In this document: piece by piece, positions 49,594 to 57,490 of the stretch | Numbering within the stretch: position 1 is the first letter of the stretch | Layout: each line of letters begins with the position of its first letter | From: Kitasatospora sp. SolWspMP-SS2h | GTDB lineage: Bacteria > Actinomycetota > Actinomycetes > Streptomycetales > Streptomycetaceae | Direction of reading: 5' to 3' | NCBI RefSeq assembly: GCF_003259315.1 | Contig: NZ_QLLT01000003.1 | Span: 1 to 64,000 of the forward strand | Length of the DNA: 64,000 bases | Notes under the pieces: generated by a model | The model's database searches: none | What the model saw: the letters and a program-made list of their open reading frames with translations, nothing else | Told to the model about the DNA's origin: nothing | Made by a program: the position numbers and the translations under genes

Positions 49594-51256
49594 GGCTGCG
49601 GCGCAGTTCGGCCTTGCGGACCTTGCCGGTGAGCGTCTTGGGCAGGGCGTCGACCAGCACCAGGCGGTCGGGGAGGAAGCGCTCCTCCTGGCCGGCCGCG
49701 CGCAGGTGGGCCAGGATGCCGTCCAGGTCGGGGCGGGCTGGCCCGCTGGGCACGACGACGGCGAGGATCGGGTCGTCGGGGCGGCCGGTGGTGCCGACCA
49801 GGGCGGTCTCGGCGACGTCGGGGTGGCGGGAGACGATCGCCTCCAGTTCGGTGGTCGGGACGACCGCGCCGTCCCGGAGCAGGGCGTCCCGGGCCCGGCC
49901 GAGGATGCGGATGCCGCCCCGGCCGTCGGTGCGGGCGAGGTCGCCGGTGTCGAACCAGCCGTCGGCGTCGAGTTCGGCGGCGAAGGCGTCCGCGCGCCGG
50001 TGGTAGCCGAGCGCGCGGGCCGCGCCGCGCACCCGCAGCCGGCCGACGTCGGCCCGGGTGCCGGGGCGGTCGGGGTCGTCCACGCGCAGTTCCATCGCGT
50101 CGATCGGTCCGCCGTTGCTGTGGGCGGCCCGGTCCGCGTCGTAGTCGAGCCGGGTGATGGTGACCGGCCCGAACTCGGACATGCCCCACACCGAGTAGGT
50201 GCGGGCGCCGAGCGTCTCGCGGACGTCGTCGACCAGGTCCTGGAGGACGGGCGCGGAGCCGGTGACGGCGTGCCGCAGGGTGGAGACGTCGCGCGGTTCG
50301 GCCCGCTGGGCGCGGATGACGTCGGCGAAGGTGCTCGGCGGGCCGTAGATCAGCGTGGCGCCGTACCGTTCGACCAGGTCGAGCAGGACGTCGTTGCGCC
50401 GGAGGTCCTGGAAGGCGACGGTGCCGCCGACCATGACGCCGGTCAGCACGCCCTGGCCGAAGCCGGAGTAGTGCACCAGCGGGGTGGTGACGGCCGCGAC
50501 CAGGCTGTCGTCGAGCAGGAAGGTGTCGGCGTAGCCGCGGACCGCCGCGTGGACGGTGTTCTGGCTGTGCAGGACGCCCTTGGGCAGGCCGGTGGTGCCG
50601 GAGGTGAACAGCACTACGAACGGTTCGTCGGGGGTGAGGGCGAGGCCGTCCAGGTCGCCGGTGCGGCCCTCCTCCCAGGGGGTGGCCACGAAGTGGTCCT
50701 CGAAGGAGAGGGTGCCGGGGCTGCGCCCGCCGACCACCACCACGTGCTCCAGCGGCAGGTCGGCCTTGAGGGCGGCGAGGTGCGCGGCCAGCGGGTAGCC
50801 GTTCCACTCCGGGACGGTGACGCAGACCCGGGCGCCGGTCAGTTCGAGCCGGTGGCGCAGCTCGTCCTCCTGGCAGACCGGGTCGATCGGGCAGGTCACC
50901 GCGCCGATCCGGATCGCGGCGAACAGCAGCGGCACCGACTCCCACCGGTTGGGGAGCTGGACGGCGACGAAGTCGCCGCGCCGGACCCCGAGTTCGAGCA
51001 GGGCGACGGCGAACCGGTCGGTCAGCCGGGCGAGTTCGGCGTAGTCGAGGGTGTCGGTGCGCGACTCCCCGACCCGGCGGGCGGCGACGGCGAGCTTGCG
51101 CGGGCGCAGCCGGGCCTGCCGGTGCAGGTCGTCCAGGAAGGTCTCCCGGCGCCACCAGCCGCGCCGCAGGTACGCGGCGGCGAGTTCGGGGCTCGGCGCG
51201 AAGTCTGGTGCCTCCGAAGGGGATTGACCGGCCGTCACGGTCTCGGCGGCGGTCAT
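49580..51256 (-). CDS. Adenylate-forming acyl/aminoacyl ligase (AMP-binding)
   Basis: 558 aa, cytoplasmic. ANL superfamily motifs are present: A3 VLFTSGTTGLPKGVLHSQ, A5-like TYSVWGMSEFGPVT, A7 DGWFDTGDLARTDGRG, A8 IRILGRARDALLRDGAVVP, and A10 PKTLTGKVRKAELRR with the catalytic Lys. It would activate a carboxylic acid as acyl-AMP and pass it to CoA, an amine or a carrier. No carrier-protein (phosphopantetheine) domain is attached and no CoA-binding call can be made. ATG 51256 overlaps the dehydrogenase stop (ATGA). Its place in the operon suggests a late condensation or activation step. Confidence 0.88.
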   Translation of the reverse strand: MTAAETVTAGQSPSEAPDFAPSPELAAAYLRRGWWRRETFLDDLHRQARLRPRKLAVAARRVGESRTDTLDYAELARLTDRFAVALLELGVRRGDFVAVQLPNRWESVPLLFAAIRIGAVTCPIDPVCQEDELRHRLELTGARVCVTVPEWNGYPLAAHLAALKADLPLEHVVVVGGRSPGTLSFEDHFVATPWEEGRTGDLDGLALTPDEPFVVLFTSGTTGLPKGVLHSQNTVHAAVRGYADTFLLDDSLVAAVTTPLVHYSGFGQGVLTGVMVGGTVAFQDLRRNDVLLDLVERYGATLIYGPPSTFADVIRAQRAEPRDVSTLRHAVTGSAPVLQDLVDDVRETLGARTYSVWGMSEFGPVTITRLDYDADRAAHSNGGPIDAMELRVDDPDRPGTRADVGRLRVRGAARALGYHRRADAFAAELDADGWFDTGDLARTDGRGGIRILGRARDALLRDGAVVPTTELEAIVSRHPDVAETALVGTTGRPDDPILAVVVPSGPARPDLDGILAHLRAAGQEERFLPDRLVLVDALPKTLTGKVRKAELRRSHGGQ

Positions 51257-52368
51257 CCGCGCTCCTTGCGGCGCACGTCGAGCAGCTCGGGCAGCGGGTT
51301 GCCGGCCCGGCCGGCGGCGATCTCCAGCAGGTCGCGGGTGTTCTGCCGGACCCGGTCGGCGACCCAGTCGAAGACCCACTGCTTGCGGGCCTGCGCGGGC
51401 AGGTGGAAGGGGACGACCCGGGTGACGGCGAGGGCGGCCGAGCCGGCGCCGCCGATGTTGGCGATGACGCCGGGGACGAGGACGGTGCCGGCTCCGGCGA
51501 TCTTCTCCTTGGCCTCGGCGGTGGAGGCGAGGTTGGCGCCCTCGACGACCAGGCGGGCCCGCAGCCGGTGGGCGTTCTCGGCGTTGAGCGCGTACTTCTG
51601 GGCGGCGAGGACCAGCAGGTCGGCGTCGACGTCGAGCCAGGCGTCGGGCTCGCCGGAGAGGGTGACGCCCTGCGGGAGGCGGGTGCGGTCGATCCGGCCG
51701 AACTCGTCGGTGATGTCGATCAGGTCGGCGACCGGCAGCCGGTCGGCGCTGATGGTGCCGCCGATGTCGGCGACGCCGACGATCAGGTGGCCGCGGTCCT
51801 CCAGGAACTGGGCGACCGCGCGGCCCACCGCGCCGAAGCCCTGGACCACCACCCGGGCCGGGCCGGTGCGGCCGTCGGCCTCCAGGGCGGTGACGGCGGC
51901 GACGCCGACGCCGTGGCCGGTGCAGTCGATCAGCGGCTCGTAGTAGGTGCGCCAGTCGATCGGCATGTCGGGGGCGCCGAGCCGGTAGCGCGGGTCGTAC
52001 CCGGCCTCCTCGAAGAACACCGCCCGGTCGGCGGGGGTGACGCCCATGTCGATGCCGAGGTGGATGCCGCCGTGCAGCAGCGGCTTGACGGTGCGTCCGA
52101 AGGTGCGGAAGGTCTGCTCGCGGTCGCTGCCGTCGGAGACGATGCCGGCCTTGGCGCCGCCGATCCGCAGCCCGGCCAGGGTGAACTTCTCGGTCATGTC
52201 GCGGGCCAGTCCGGCGACCTCCTCCTCGGTGACGCCGGGGGTCATCCGGGTGCCGCCCATGGCGAGGCCGTCGACCAGGGAGTCGACCACCACCCAGCCC
52301 TTGAGGGTGCCGCCGCTGCCGTTGAGGTGGGTGGTGAAGGCGGGCGGCTGCGGGTCTGTCGAAGTCAT
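51253..52368 (-). CDS. Glu/Leu/Phe/Val-type dehydrogenase
   Basis: 371 aa. Family motifs: LVDGLAMGGTRMTPGVTEEE, GLRIGGAKAGIVSDGSDREQ (catalytic Lys in GGAKAG), GIDMGVTPADRAVFFEE, and the Rossmann site VVVQGFGAVGRAVAQFLEDR. Catalyses NAD(P)-dependent oxidative deamination or reductive amination of an amino/keto acid; within this operon it may aminate a keto intermediate or supply glutamate. ATG 52368 follows GGAGGACCCCGCA. Differs from housekeeping GDH by shorter length. Substrate unknown. Confidence 0.87.
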   Translation of the reverse strand: MTSTDPQPPAFTTHLNGSGGTLKGWVVVDSLVDGLAMGGTRMTPGVTEEEVAGLARDMTEKFTLAGLRIGGAKAGIVSDGSDREQTFRTFGRTVKPLLHGGIHLGIDMGVTPADRAVFFEEAGYDPRYRLGAPDMPIDWRTYYEPLIDCTGHGVGVAAVTALEADGRTGPARVVVQGFGAVGRAVAQFLEDRGHLIVGVADIGGTISADRLPVADLIDITDEFGRIDRTRLPQGVTLSGEPDAWLDVDADLLVLAAQKYALNAENAHRLRARLVVEGANLASTAEAKEKIAGAGTVLVPGVIANIGGAGSAALAVTRVVPFHLPAQARKQWVFDWVADRVRQNTRDLLEIAAGRAGNPLPELLDVRRKERG

Positions 52369-52432
52369 TGCGGGGTCCTCCAGTACACGGACGGTTCGGG
52401 GTCGTGTGCCGCCTCGGCGGGCCGGACGGGGG

Positions 52433-52475
52433 TCACTGGTAGAGCGACGGGGGTCACTGGTAGAGCCGGGCGAAG
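52433..52475. repeat. 21-bp direct duplication at the end of the amidotransferase gene
   Basis: CACTGGTAGAGC and flanking bases occur twice, 21 bases apart, the second copy being the authentic last codons (LYQ-stop) and the first lying just past the stop. It looks like a recent tandem duplication. Confidence 0.75.
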
Positions 52476-53017
52476 CCGCGCAGGATCTCCCGGCCGTCGC
52501 TGCGGAACTCCAGGTGGGCCTGGGAGCCGAGGATGCGGCCGTCGTCGGAGCGGATGAACTCCACCGGCGCGTGCTCGGAGCGGCCGATCGAGCGGAAGCC
52601 CGCGGGCGCCTCCTGGAGGTAGAGGGTGTGCCGGTGGAAGACCGTCACCTCCGGGCCGACGTACGCGAAGAGCGGTTCCTCCTGGTCGACCTGCGCCCGG
52701 TGGCCGCCGACCCGCTGCGGGCCCTCGGCGAGCCGGCCGCCGGCCGCGACGGCGATGACCTGCATGCCGCCGCAGATCCCGAAGACCGGGACGTCCGCCT
52801 CGTTGACCAGGTCGATCAGCGGCTTGTAGAACTCGCCGTCGTAGGCGCGGACCTTGGTGCCGCTGAGCACGATCGCCTGGTAGCGGCCGTCCAGCCGGGC
52901 GGGCAGCTCGGCGGCGGCGGCCACCTCGGTCTCCGAGCCGAGCTCCTCGAAGCGGCTGCGGAGCTGTTTCAGGGACAGCGTCCCGTTGTTGACGACCAGC
53001 ACTCGGGATTTCGCCAC
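52454..53017 (-). CDS. Class I glutamine amidotransferase
   Basis: 187 aa stand-alone GATase1 domain. Nucleophile Cys in VFGICGGMQVIAVAAGG and the His-x-Glu pair in GSQAHLEFRSDGREIL complete a catalytic triad. It hydrolyses glutamine and hands ammonia to a partner, or might act on protein glutamine. No synthetase domain is fused; the neighbouring AmCP enzymes or ligase are possible partners. GTG 53017 is eight bases after GCGAGGAG. Presence of a lone amidotransferase in a LysW-type operon is unusual and bears on the Gln-ending carrier protein. Confidence 0.87.
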   Translation of the reverse strand: MAKSRVLVVNNGTLSLKQLRSRFEELGSETEVAAAAELPARLDGRYQAIVLSGTKVRAYDGEFYKPLIDLVNEADVPVFGICGGMQVIAVAAGGRLAEGPQRVGGHRAQVDQEEPLFAYVGPEVTVFHRHTLYLQEAPAGFRSIGRSEHAPVEFIRSDDGRILGSQAHLEFRSDGREILRGFARLYQ

Positions 53018-53036
53018 GTGCGGTGCTCCTCGCTGC

Positions 53037-53840
53037 TCAGGTTCGGGTGATGACGGTGCCGGTGCGTTCGGCGACCAGGTCGGTGACGGGGGCGCTGCCG
53101 ATGACGACGCGTTCCACGCCGCCGTCCAGGGCCTCGCCGGCGGCCCGCAGCTTCTTGCGCATGCCGCCGGTGGCGCCCTTGTCGCGGAACTTCGCGGCGG
53201 CCCCGGCGGTGATCCGGCGCACCGGCCGGTCGTCGATCAGCAGGTGGGCGACGTCGGTGACGAGCACCAGCTGCCCGGCCCCGATGCCCCCGGCGACGGC
53301 GGCGGCGGCCCGGTCGGCGTCGGTGTTGACCTCCTGGCCGGCGGTGTTGCGGGCCAGCGGGGTGACCAGGTGGACGTGGCCGGGCCGCACCGCCTTGAGC
53401 GGGGCCGGGTCGACGCCGGTGATCGGGCCGACCAGGTTCTCCAGCTCGACGAGCTGCTTGTCCTTCCACCACCAGCGCTCGCCCTCGCCGGCGGTGACCA
53501 GGCCGTCGCTGCCGAGCAGCCGCTCGCCGGTGACGCCGCGCCGCTCCAGCCGGGCCAGGACGTCGGCGGCGAGTTCGGCGCTGACCTGCTTGATGTCCGC
53601 GATCACCTCGGGCGTGGTCCAGCGGCTCTGGTTGCCGTACCGGTCGCGCAGGATCGCGGACGGGTCGCGGTAGCGGGCGCCGAGGTTCTTCAGCGGCTTG
53701 GACCAGCCGTGCACCAGGACCAGCGGCCGCTGCCGGGCGTACGCGGCGAGGTCGTCCCACCAGGCGTCGGCCAGGTCGTCGACGGTGCTGCCGCCGAGCT
53801 TGACCACGGTGGGGGTGGACTCGGGTGTCGTCGCGCTCAT
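53037..53840 (-). CDS. lysZ: LysZ-like amino-acid kinase (acts on carrier-bound substrate)
   Basis: 267 aa, amino-acid kinase fold of the N-acetylglutamate kinase/LysZ class. Motifs: VVKLGGSTVDDLADAWWDDL, LVLVHGWSKPLKNLGARYRD, the GSDGLVTAGEGERWWWKDKQ insertion, NTDADRAAAAVAGGIGAGQL and KFRDKGATGGMRKKLRAAGE. It phosphorylates the side carboxylate of the substrate while its amino group is linked to LysW. The VHGWSKPLK variant of the usual VHGGG box is seen in LysZ-type kinases of the long-chain kind. ATG 53840 overlaps the lysY stop (ATGA). Cytoplasmic. Confidence 0.9.
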   Translation of the reverse strand: MSATTPESTPTVVKLGGSTVDDLADAWWDDLAAYARQRPLVLVHGWSKPLKNLGARYRDPSAILRDRYGNQSRWTTPEVIADIKQVSAELAADVLARLERRGVTGERLLGSDGLVTAGEGERWWWKDKQLVELENLVGPITGVDPAPLKAVRPGHVHLVTPLARNTAGQEVNTDADRAAAAVAGGIGAGQLVLVTDVAHLLIDDRPVRRITAGAAAKFRDKGATGGMRKKLRAAGEALDGGVERVVIGSAPVTDLVAERTGTVITRT

Positions 53841-54892
53841 GCGGGCATCACCGGCTGCATGGTCAGGCCGGTCTGGACCGGCAGGCCGAATCGGATGTTG
53901 GTCACCTGGATCGCCTGGCCGGCCGCGCCCTTGACCATGTTGTCCAGGGCGGCCAGCACGACGATCCGCCCGCCCTCCTCGTCGTGCAGGGCGGTCACGT
54001 CGCAGTAGTTGGAGCCCAGCACGGCCTGCGGGTCGGGCACCGGGATCAGCGTCTCGTTGGAGCGGCGCACCCGGACGAACGGGTGGTCCTTGTAGAACCG
54101 CAGGTAGGCGCGTTGCAGGGTGCGCGCGTCCACCGGGTCGTCGGTGAACACGTAGCTGCTGGCCATCAGTCCGCGCACGTGCGAGACGCCGTACGCCGAC
54201 ATGCTGAGCGATTCGACGCCGCCCGGCTTGCCGCGGTCCAGGAAGTCCTTGACCTCCGCGGCGTGCCGGTGCCCGGACGGGGCGTACGGGGCGATGGCGC
54301 CGTTGCGCAGCGGGTGCAGGTTGGCGGTGCGCAGTTCGAGGCCGCCGCCGCTGGAGCCGGTCTTGCCGTCCACCACCACGGTCCTCAGGTTGAGGCCGAG
54401 GGAGAGCACCAGCGGGGCGAGCCCGAGGGTGATCGCGGTGGCGAAGCAGCCGGGCAGCGAGATCAGGGCGGCCCCGACGAGCTGGTCGCCGACCAGCTCG
54501 GGGACGCCGTAGACGAAGCGGTCGGCCAGGTCGTCCGTCCGCGGCACCTTGGGGTACCAGCGCCGGTGCAGCTCGGGGTCGCGGATCCGGAAGGCGCCGC
54601 TGAGGTCGACCACGCAGGGCACCTGGTCGGCCAGTCGGGCGGCGAGCGCCGCCGAGGCGGGCGCGGGGGTGGCCAGGAAGACCACGTCGCAGCGGTCGGC
54701 CAGGCTGTCCGGGAGCGCCTCGATGGTCAGGCCGAGGTCGAGGCGCAGCCCGGGGTGCAGCTCGGACGGACGCCGGCCGGCGCTGGAGGAGCCGCCGAGG
54801 AAGGTCAGTTCCAGTTCGGGGTGCTGGAGCACCAGTCTGATCAGTTCGCCGCCGGCCAGCCCGGAGGCCCCGACGATGCCGACCCGGATCAT
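53837..54892 (-). CDS. lysY: LysY-like acyl-phosphate reductase
   Basis: 351 aa, N-acetyl-gamma-glutamyl-phosphate reductase/LysY family. N-terminal Rossmann motif VGIVGASGLAGGELIRLVLQ, catalytic Cys in ISLPGCFATAITLGLAPLV, and the region TGSSGGGLELRTANLHPLR. It reduces the acyl phosphate made by LysZ to the semialdehyde on the carrier. ATG 54892 overlaps the lysX stop (ATGA), so X-Y-Z are translationally coupled. Residues around HYRWYPKVPRT-type positions match family helices. Length normal. Confidence 0.92.
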   Translation of the reverse strand: MIRVGIVGASGLAGGELIRLVLQHPELELTFLGGSSSAGRRPSELHPGLRLDLGLTIEALPDSLADRCDVVFLATPAPASAALAARLADQVPCVVDLSGAFRIRDPELHRRWYPKVPRTDDLADRFVYGVPELVGDQLVGAALISLPGCFATAITLGLAPLVLSLGLNLRTVVVDGKTGSSGGGLELRTANLHPLRNGAIAPYAPSGHRHAAEVKDFLDRGKPGGVESLSMSAYGVSHVRGLMASSYVFTDDPVDARTLQRAYLRFYKDHPFVRVRRSNETLIPVPDPQAVLGSNYCDVTALHDEEGGRIVVLAALDNMVKGAAGQAIQVTNIRFGLPVQTGLTMQPVMPA

Positions 54893-55740
54893 CCGGTCTC
54901 CTCCTGGACGTAGCGGGCGACGGCGGCGGCGATGTCCACCCCGGTGGCCGAGGCGACCGCCCGGAAGGCCGGGGCGTGGTTGACCTCGTTGACGACGTAG
55001 CCGTTCGGGGTGGCGAACAGGTCGATGCCGTAGATGCCGGGGCCGAGCACGTCCAGCACCCCCTCGACGGTCTTGCGGACCTCGGGGTCCGGGTCGACGG
55101 CCCGGTTGCGGTTGCCGAGCGCCGCGTTGCTGCGCCAGTCGGTGCCGGCGCTGCGGAACTCGGCGATGGCCACGGTCTCGCGGCCGACGGTGAAGCAGCG
55201 CAGCGAGGTGCCGGAGGCCAGGTAGGGCTCGACCAGGCCGGCCTGTTCGAAGCCGTGCCCGAGGTCCTCGACGTAGTCGTAGACGGACTGCGCGCTGTCG
55301 GCGTCGCGCAGCAGGGTGACCCGCTTGCCCATGCCGCCGAAGACCGGCTTGAGCACCACGGGCGGCGGGAGTTCGGTCAGCGCCTTCTCGAAGTCGCGCC
55401 GGGAGAGCACCAGGCGGAAGTCGGGCACCGGCACGCCCGCGGCCCGCAGTTGGGCGCGCAGGGTGAGCTTGTTCTCGCAGGCGTGGATGGCCGGGGCGGT
55501 GTTCAGCGTGCGGATGCGGGCCGCCTCGGTGAGGGTGGCGATCAGGCCGCCCCGGGTGTAGCTGCGGCTGCGGACCAGGACGGCGGCGTGCTCGCGCAGC
55601 GAGGCCGCGTCGCGGTCCCCCAGGGCCAGCGACTCGTCGTTGACCCATTCGATCCGCAGGCCGAGGCCCGCGGCGGTGTCGATCAGTCGGCGTTCTTCCC
55701 AGCCGACCCGGTCGGCGATGAGGGCGACGGTGCGTGTCAT
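54889..55740 (-). CDS. lysX: LysX-like ATP-grasp ligase (loads the carrier protein)
   Basis: 283 aa RimK/LysX ATP-grasp enzyme. Key segments: NTAPAIHACENKLTLRAQLR, PVVLKPVFGGMGKRVTLLRD (glycine-rich ATP loop), VEPYLASGTSLRCFTVG, and YGIDLFATPNGYVVNEVNHA with the metal-binding Glu and Asn. It joins the substrate's amino group to the C-terminal Glu carboxylate of LysW. Here the carrier ends in Gln, which it could not use directly. ATG 55740 is 5 bases after the lysW stop. Substrate could be alpha-aminoadipate, glutamate or an unusual amino acid. Confidence 0.92.
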   Translation of the reverse strand: MTRTVALIADRVGWEERRLIDTAAGLGLRIEWVNDESLALGDRDAASLREHAAVLVRSRSYTRGGLIATLTEAARIRTLNTAPAIHACENKLTLRAQLRAAGVPVPDFRLVLSRRDFEKALTELPPPVVLKPVFGGMGKRVTLLRDADSAQSVYDYVEDLGHGFEQAGLVEPYLASGTSLRCFTVGRETVAIAEFRSAGTDWRSNAALGNRNRAVDPDPEVRKTVEGVLDVLGPGIYGIDLFATPNGYVVNEVNHAPAFRAVASATGVDIAAAVARYVQEETG

Positions 55741-55744
55741 CGGC

Positions 55745-55930
55745 TCACTGGCCCCAGTCGCGCAGCTGGACCTCGACGGCCTGCAGGCTCAGCCGGCCGT
55801 CCTCGATGTCCTCCACCCGCAGGGTCAGCAGGCACTCGGGGCAGGCGATGGTCTCGCCCTGCACCAGCGGCGGGGTGGTGAGGTCGGTCTCGCACTCGGG
55901 GCACAGGCCGGTGAGCGTGGCTACAGACAT
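55745..55930 (-). CDS. lysW: LysW-type amino-group carrier protein ending in Gln
   Basis: 61 aa. The zinc-binding CPEC pairs are at Cys10/Cys13 and Cys30/Cys33 (LCPECETDL and ACPECLLTL), followed by the acidic strand RVEDIEDGRLSLQAVEVQ and the tail LRDWGQ. Canonical LysW proteins end DWGE and bear the substrate on that final Glu; the last codon here is CAG (Gln). The protein protects amino groups during lysine, arginine or secondary-metabolite synthesis. ATG 55930 follows GGAGAACACC. Immediately followed by LysX, LysY, LysZ genes, so its role is not in doubt even though the terminal residue is. Confidence 0.92.
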   Translation of the reverse strand: MSVATLTGLCPECETDLTTPPLVQGETIACPECLLTLRVEDIEDGRLSLQAVEVQLRDWGQ

Positions 55931-56009
55931 GGTGTTCTCCGTGATCGGTTCGGGTCGGTTCGGTTCGGGTCGAACCGGGTCGGTTCGGTGGACCGGAGGC
56001 GGGGGCGGC

Positions 56010-57161
56010 TCAGGCGGCCCGGTACCGGTCGGCCGCGGCGCGGATCGCGTCCCGGTCGAGCAGGTCCTCGCCGTGCGCCTGGCGTTCGGTGAGCCAGGTG
56101 GTGAAGGCCGCCAGGTCGAGGGAGCCGGCGGTGTCGCCGAGCGCCCACCGGACGAGCGGGGTGGTGAGCCGGGTGCGCACCCGCAGTCCGCGGGCGTTGC
56201 CCACCACCTCGGGCGGGAGCGTCTCGTACGCCTCGGGGTGGGTCAGCTGGCCGGGCAGCTCGTACGCGAACGCGTGCGGGGCGGTCGGGCCGGACTGGAA
56301 GGCGGGGCCGAGCCGGGAGCCGCGCAGGGCGGCGTTGGTCAGCTCGGTGAGGTGGCTGAGGTCGAAGCGGGTGTCGCCGTACACCACCCGCAGCGAGGTG
56401 AGCAGTTCGGCGAGCGGGGCGTTGCCGCCGCGTTCGCCGATGCCGCCGGCCGTGGCGGAGATCCAGCGCGCGCCGGCCCGGTAGGCGGCGAGCGAGTTGG
56501 CGACCGCCATGCCCAGCATGTTGTGCGAGTGGATCTCGATCTCGGAGCCGTCGATCGCGGTGATCTCCCCGATCACCGACTCCATCTGCCAGGGCGACAG
56601 GCAGGCGACGGTCTCGGCGAGCCGGAACCGGTCGGCGCCCGCCTCGAAGCCGGCCGTGACGTAGGGGACCAGGCGCTCCTTGGGGGTGCGCGCGCCGTCC
56701 TCGCCGCTGAAGGTGACGTGGAAGCCGCGGTCCTTGGCCTCCTCGATGGCGGTGCGGGCCAGCGAGATCAGGTACTTGGTGCTCGGCGAGGCCAGCTTGA
56801 GCCGGGCGTGCTCCTCGGAGGTCGGGATCGAGAACATCACCGACCGCACGCCGAGCCGCAGCGCCTCGTCCAGCGCCTTCACCACCTGCTGGCGGTCGCG
56901 GACCATGACCAGGGTCAGGCTGCGCTCGGGCCCGACCGCCTCGTGGGCGGCCAGGACGAGGTCCGCGTCACCGGAGTTCGGGCCGGACACCATGCCGACC
57001 TCGACCAGCTCCACGCCGGTCCTCACCAGCAGGTCGGCGATGGTGGCGGCGTCCTTGGCGTCGAACTCGACACCGGCCATGTGGGCCGAGTCGCGCAGGG
57101 TGGCGTCGGATATCCGGGGGAGTTCTCCCGGGGGTATTTCGACGTTCTCCGGAGGTGCCAT
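56010..57161 (-). CDS. Homocitrate/isopropylmalate-synthase-like aldolase (DRE-TIM)
   Basis: 383 aa. DRE-TIM metallolyase motifs: ISDATLRDSAHMAGVEFDAK (catalytic Arg-Asp; Ala replaces the usual Thr), LVEVGMVSGPNSGDADLVLA, HSHNMLGMAVANSLAAYRAG (HxH metal site) and TAGGIGERGGNAPLAELLTS. It would condense acetyl-CoA or a related acyl-CoA with a 2-oxo acid, giving a chain-extended substrate for the carrier pathway, as homocitrate synthase does in alpha-aminoadipate lysine synthesis. No LeuA-type C-terminal domain. ATG 57161 has GAGGAG 8 bases upstream. First gene of the leftward operon, 79 bases before lysW. Confidence 0.87.
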   Translation of the reverse strand: MAPPENVEIPPGELPRISDATLRDSAHMAGVEFDAKDAATIADLLVRTGVELVEVGMVSGPNSGDADLVLAAHEAVGPERSLTLVMVRDRQQVVKALDEALRLGVRSVMFSIPTSEEHARLKLASPSTKYLISLARTAIEEAKDRGFHVTFSGEDGARTPKERLVPYVTAGFEAGADRFRLAETVACLSPWQMESVIGEITAIDGSEIEIHSHNMLGMAVANSLAAYRAGARWISATAGGIGERGGNAPLAELLTSLRVVYGDTRFDLSHLTELTNAALRGSRLGPAFQSGPTAPHAFAYELPGQLTHPEAYETLPPEVVGNARGLRVRTRLTTPLVRWALGDTAGSLDLAAFTTWLTERQAHGEDLLDRDAIRAAADRYRAA

Positions 57162-57490
57162 TGCATTCACTCCTCATTGACCGTCATGAATCGTACGGAA
57201 TCAGTGCGACGCGGTGCGGTGAAGCCGGGGTCAAGCCTCGCCGCTCGCCCGATCCGGGGTCAAGATCCGCCGTGTCAGAGCTGTGTCAATATTCCTCAGG
57301 CGAATGTCAGGCCGATGTCAGGGCCGCGGAATCCGCCGGGCCGGGCGGAGTGTTCCCGATCACGCCGGGGACCGGTGCGTCCGCCGGGATTCCGGGATAG
57401 GGTTCCCGGAGCCCGGAGCCTGGCGGCCGGCCCGCCGGAATGCGGGAACGCCGGGGCACGGAGACGGGGCACGGGGACGGGGGGAATCGG
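57162..57490. promoter_or_regulatory. Divergent promoter region of the carrier-protein cluster
   Basis: 329 bases between the aldolase and YCII-LuxR genes. TGTCA occurs at 57273, 57284, 57305 and 57316, that is two direct-repeat pairs with 11-bp pitch separated by 21 bp, an arrangement typical of OmpR/SARP-type binding sites. Two GGTCAAG words lie near 57229 and 57258. Either the OmpR-type regulator at 58942 or the YCII-LuxR protein could bind here. Confidence 0.5.

Noticed and set aside
46829..51943. 1704-codon plus-strand frame opposite the biosynthetic cluster
   Set aside because: Antisense shadow caused by high GC; composition is Gly/Val/Asp-rich and no domain is visible.
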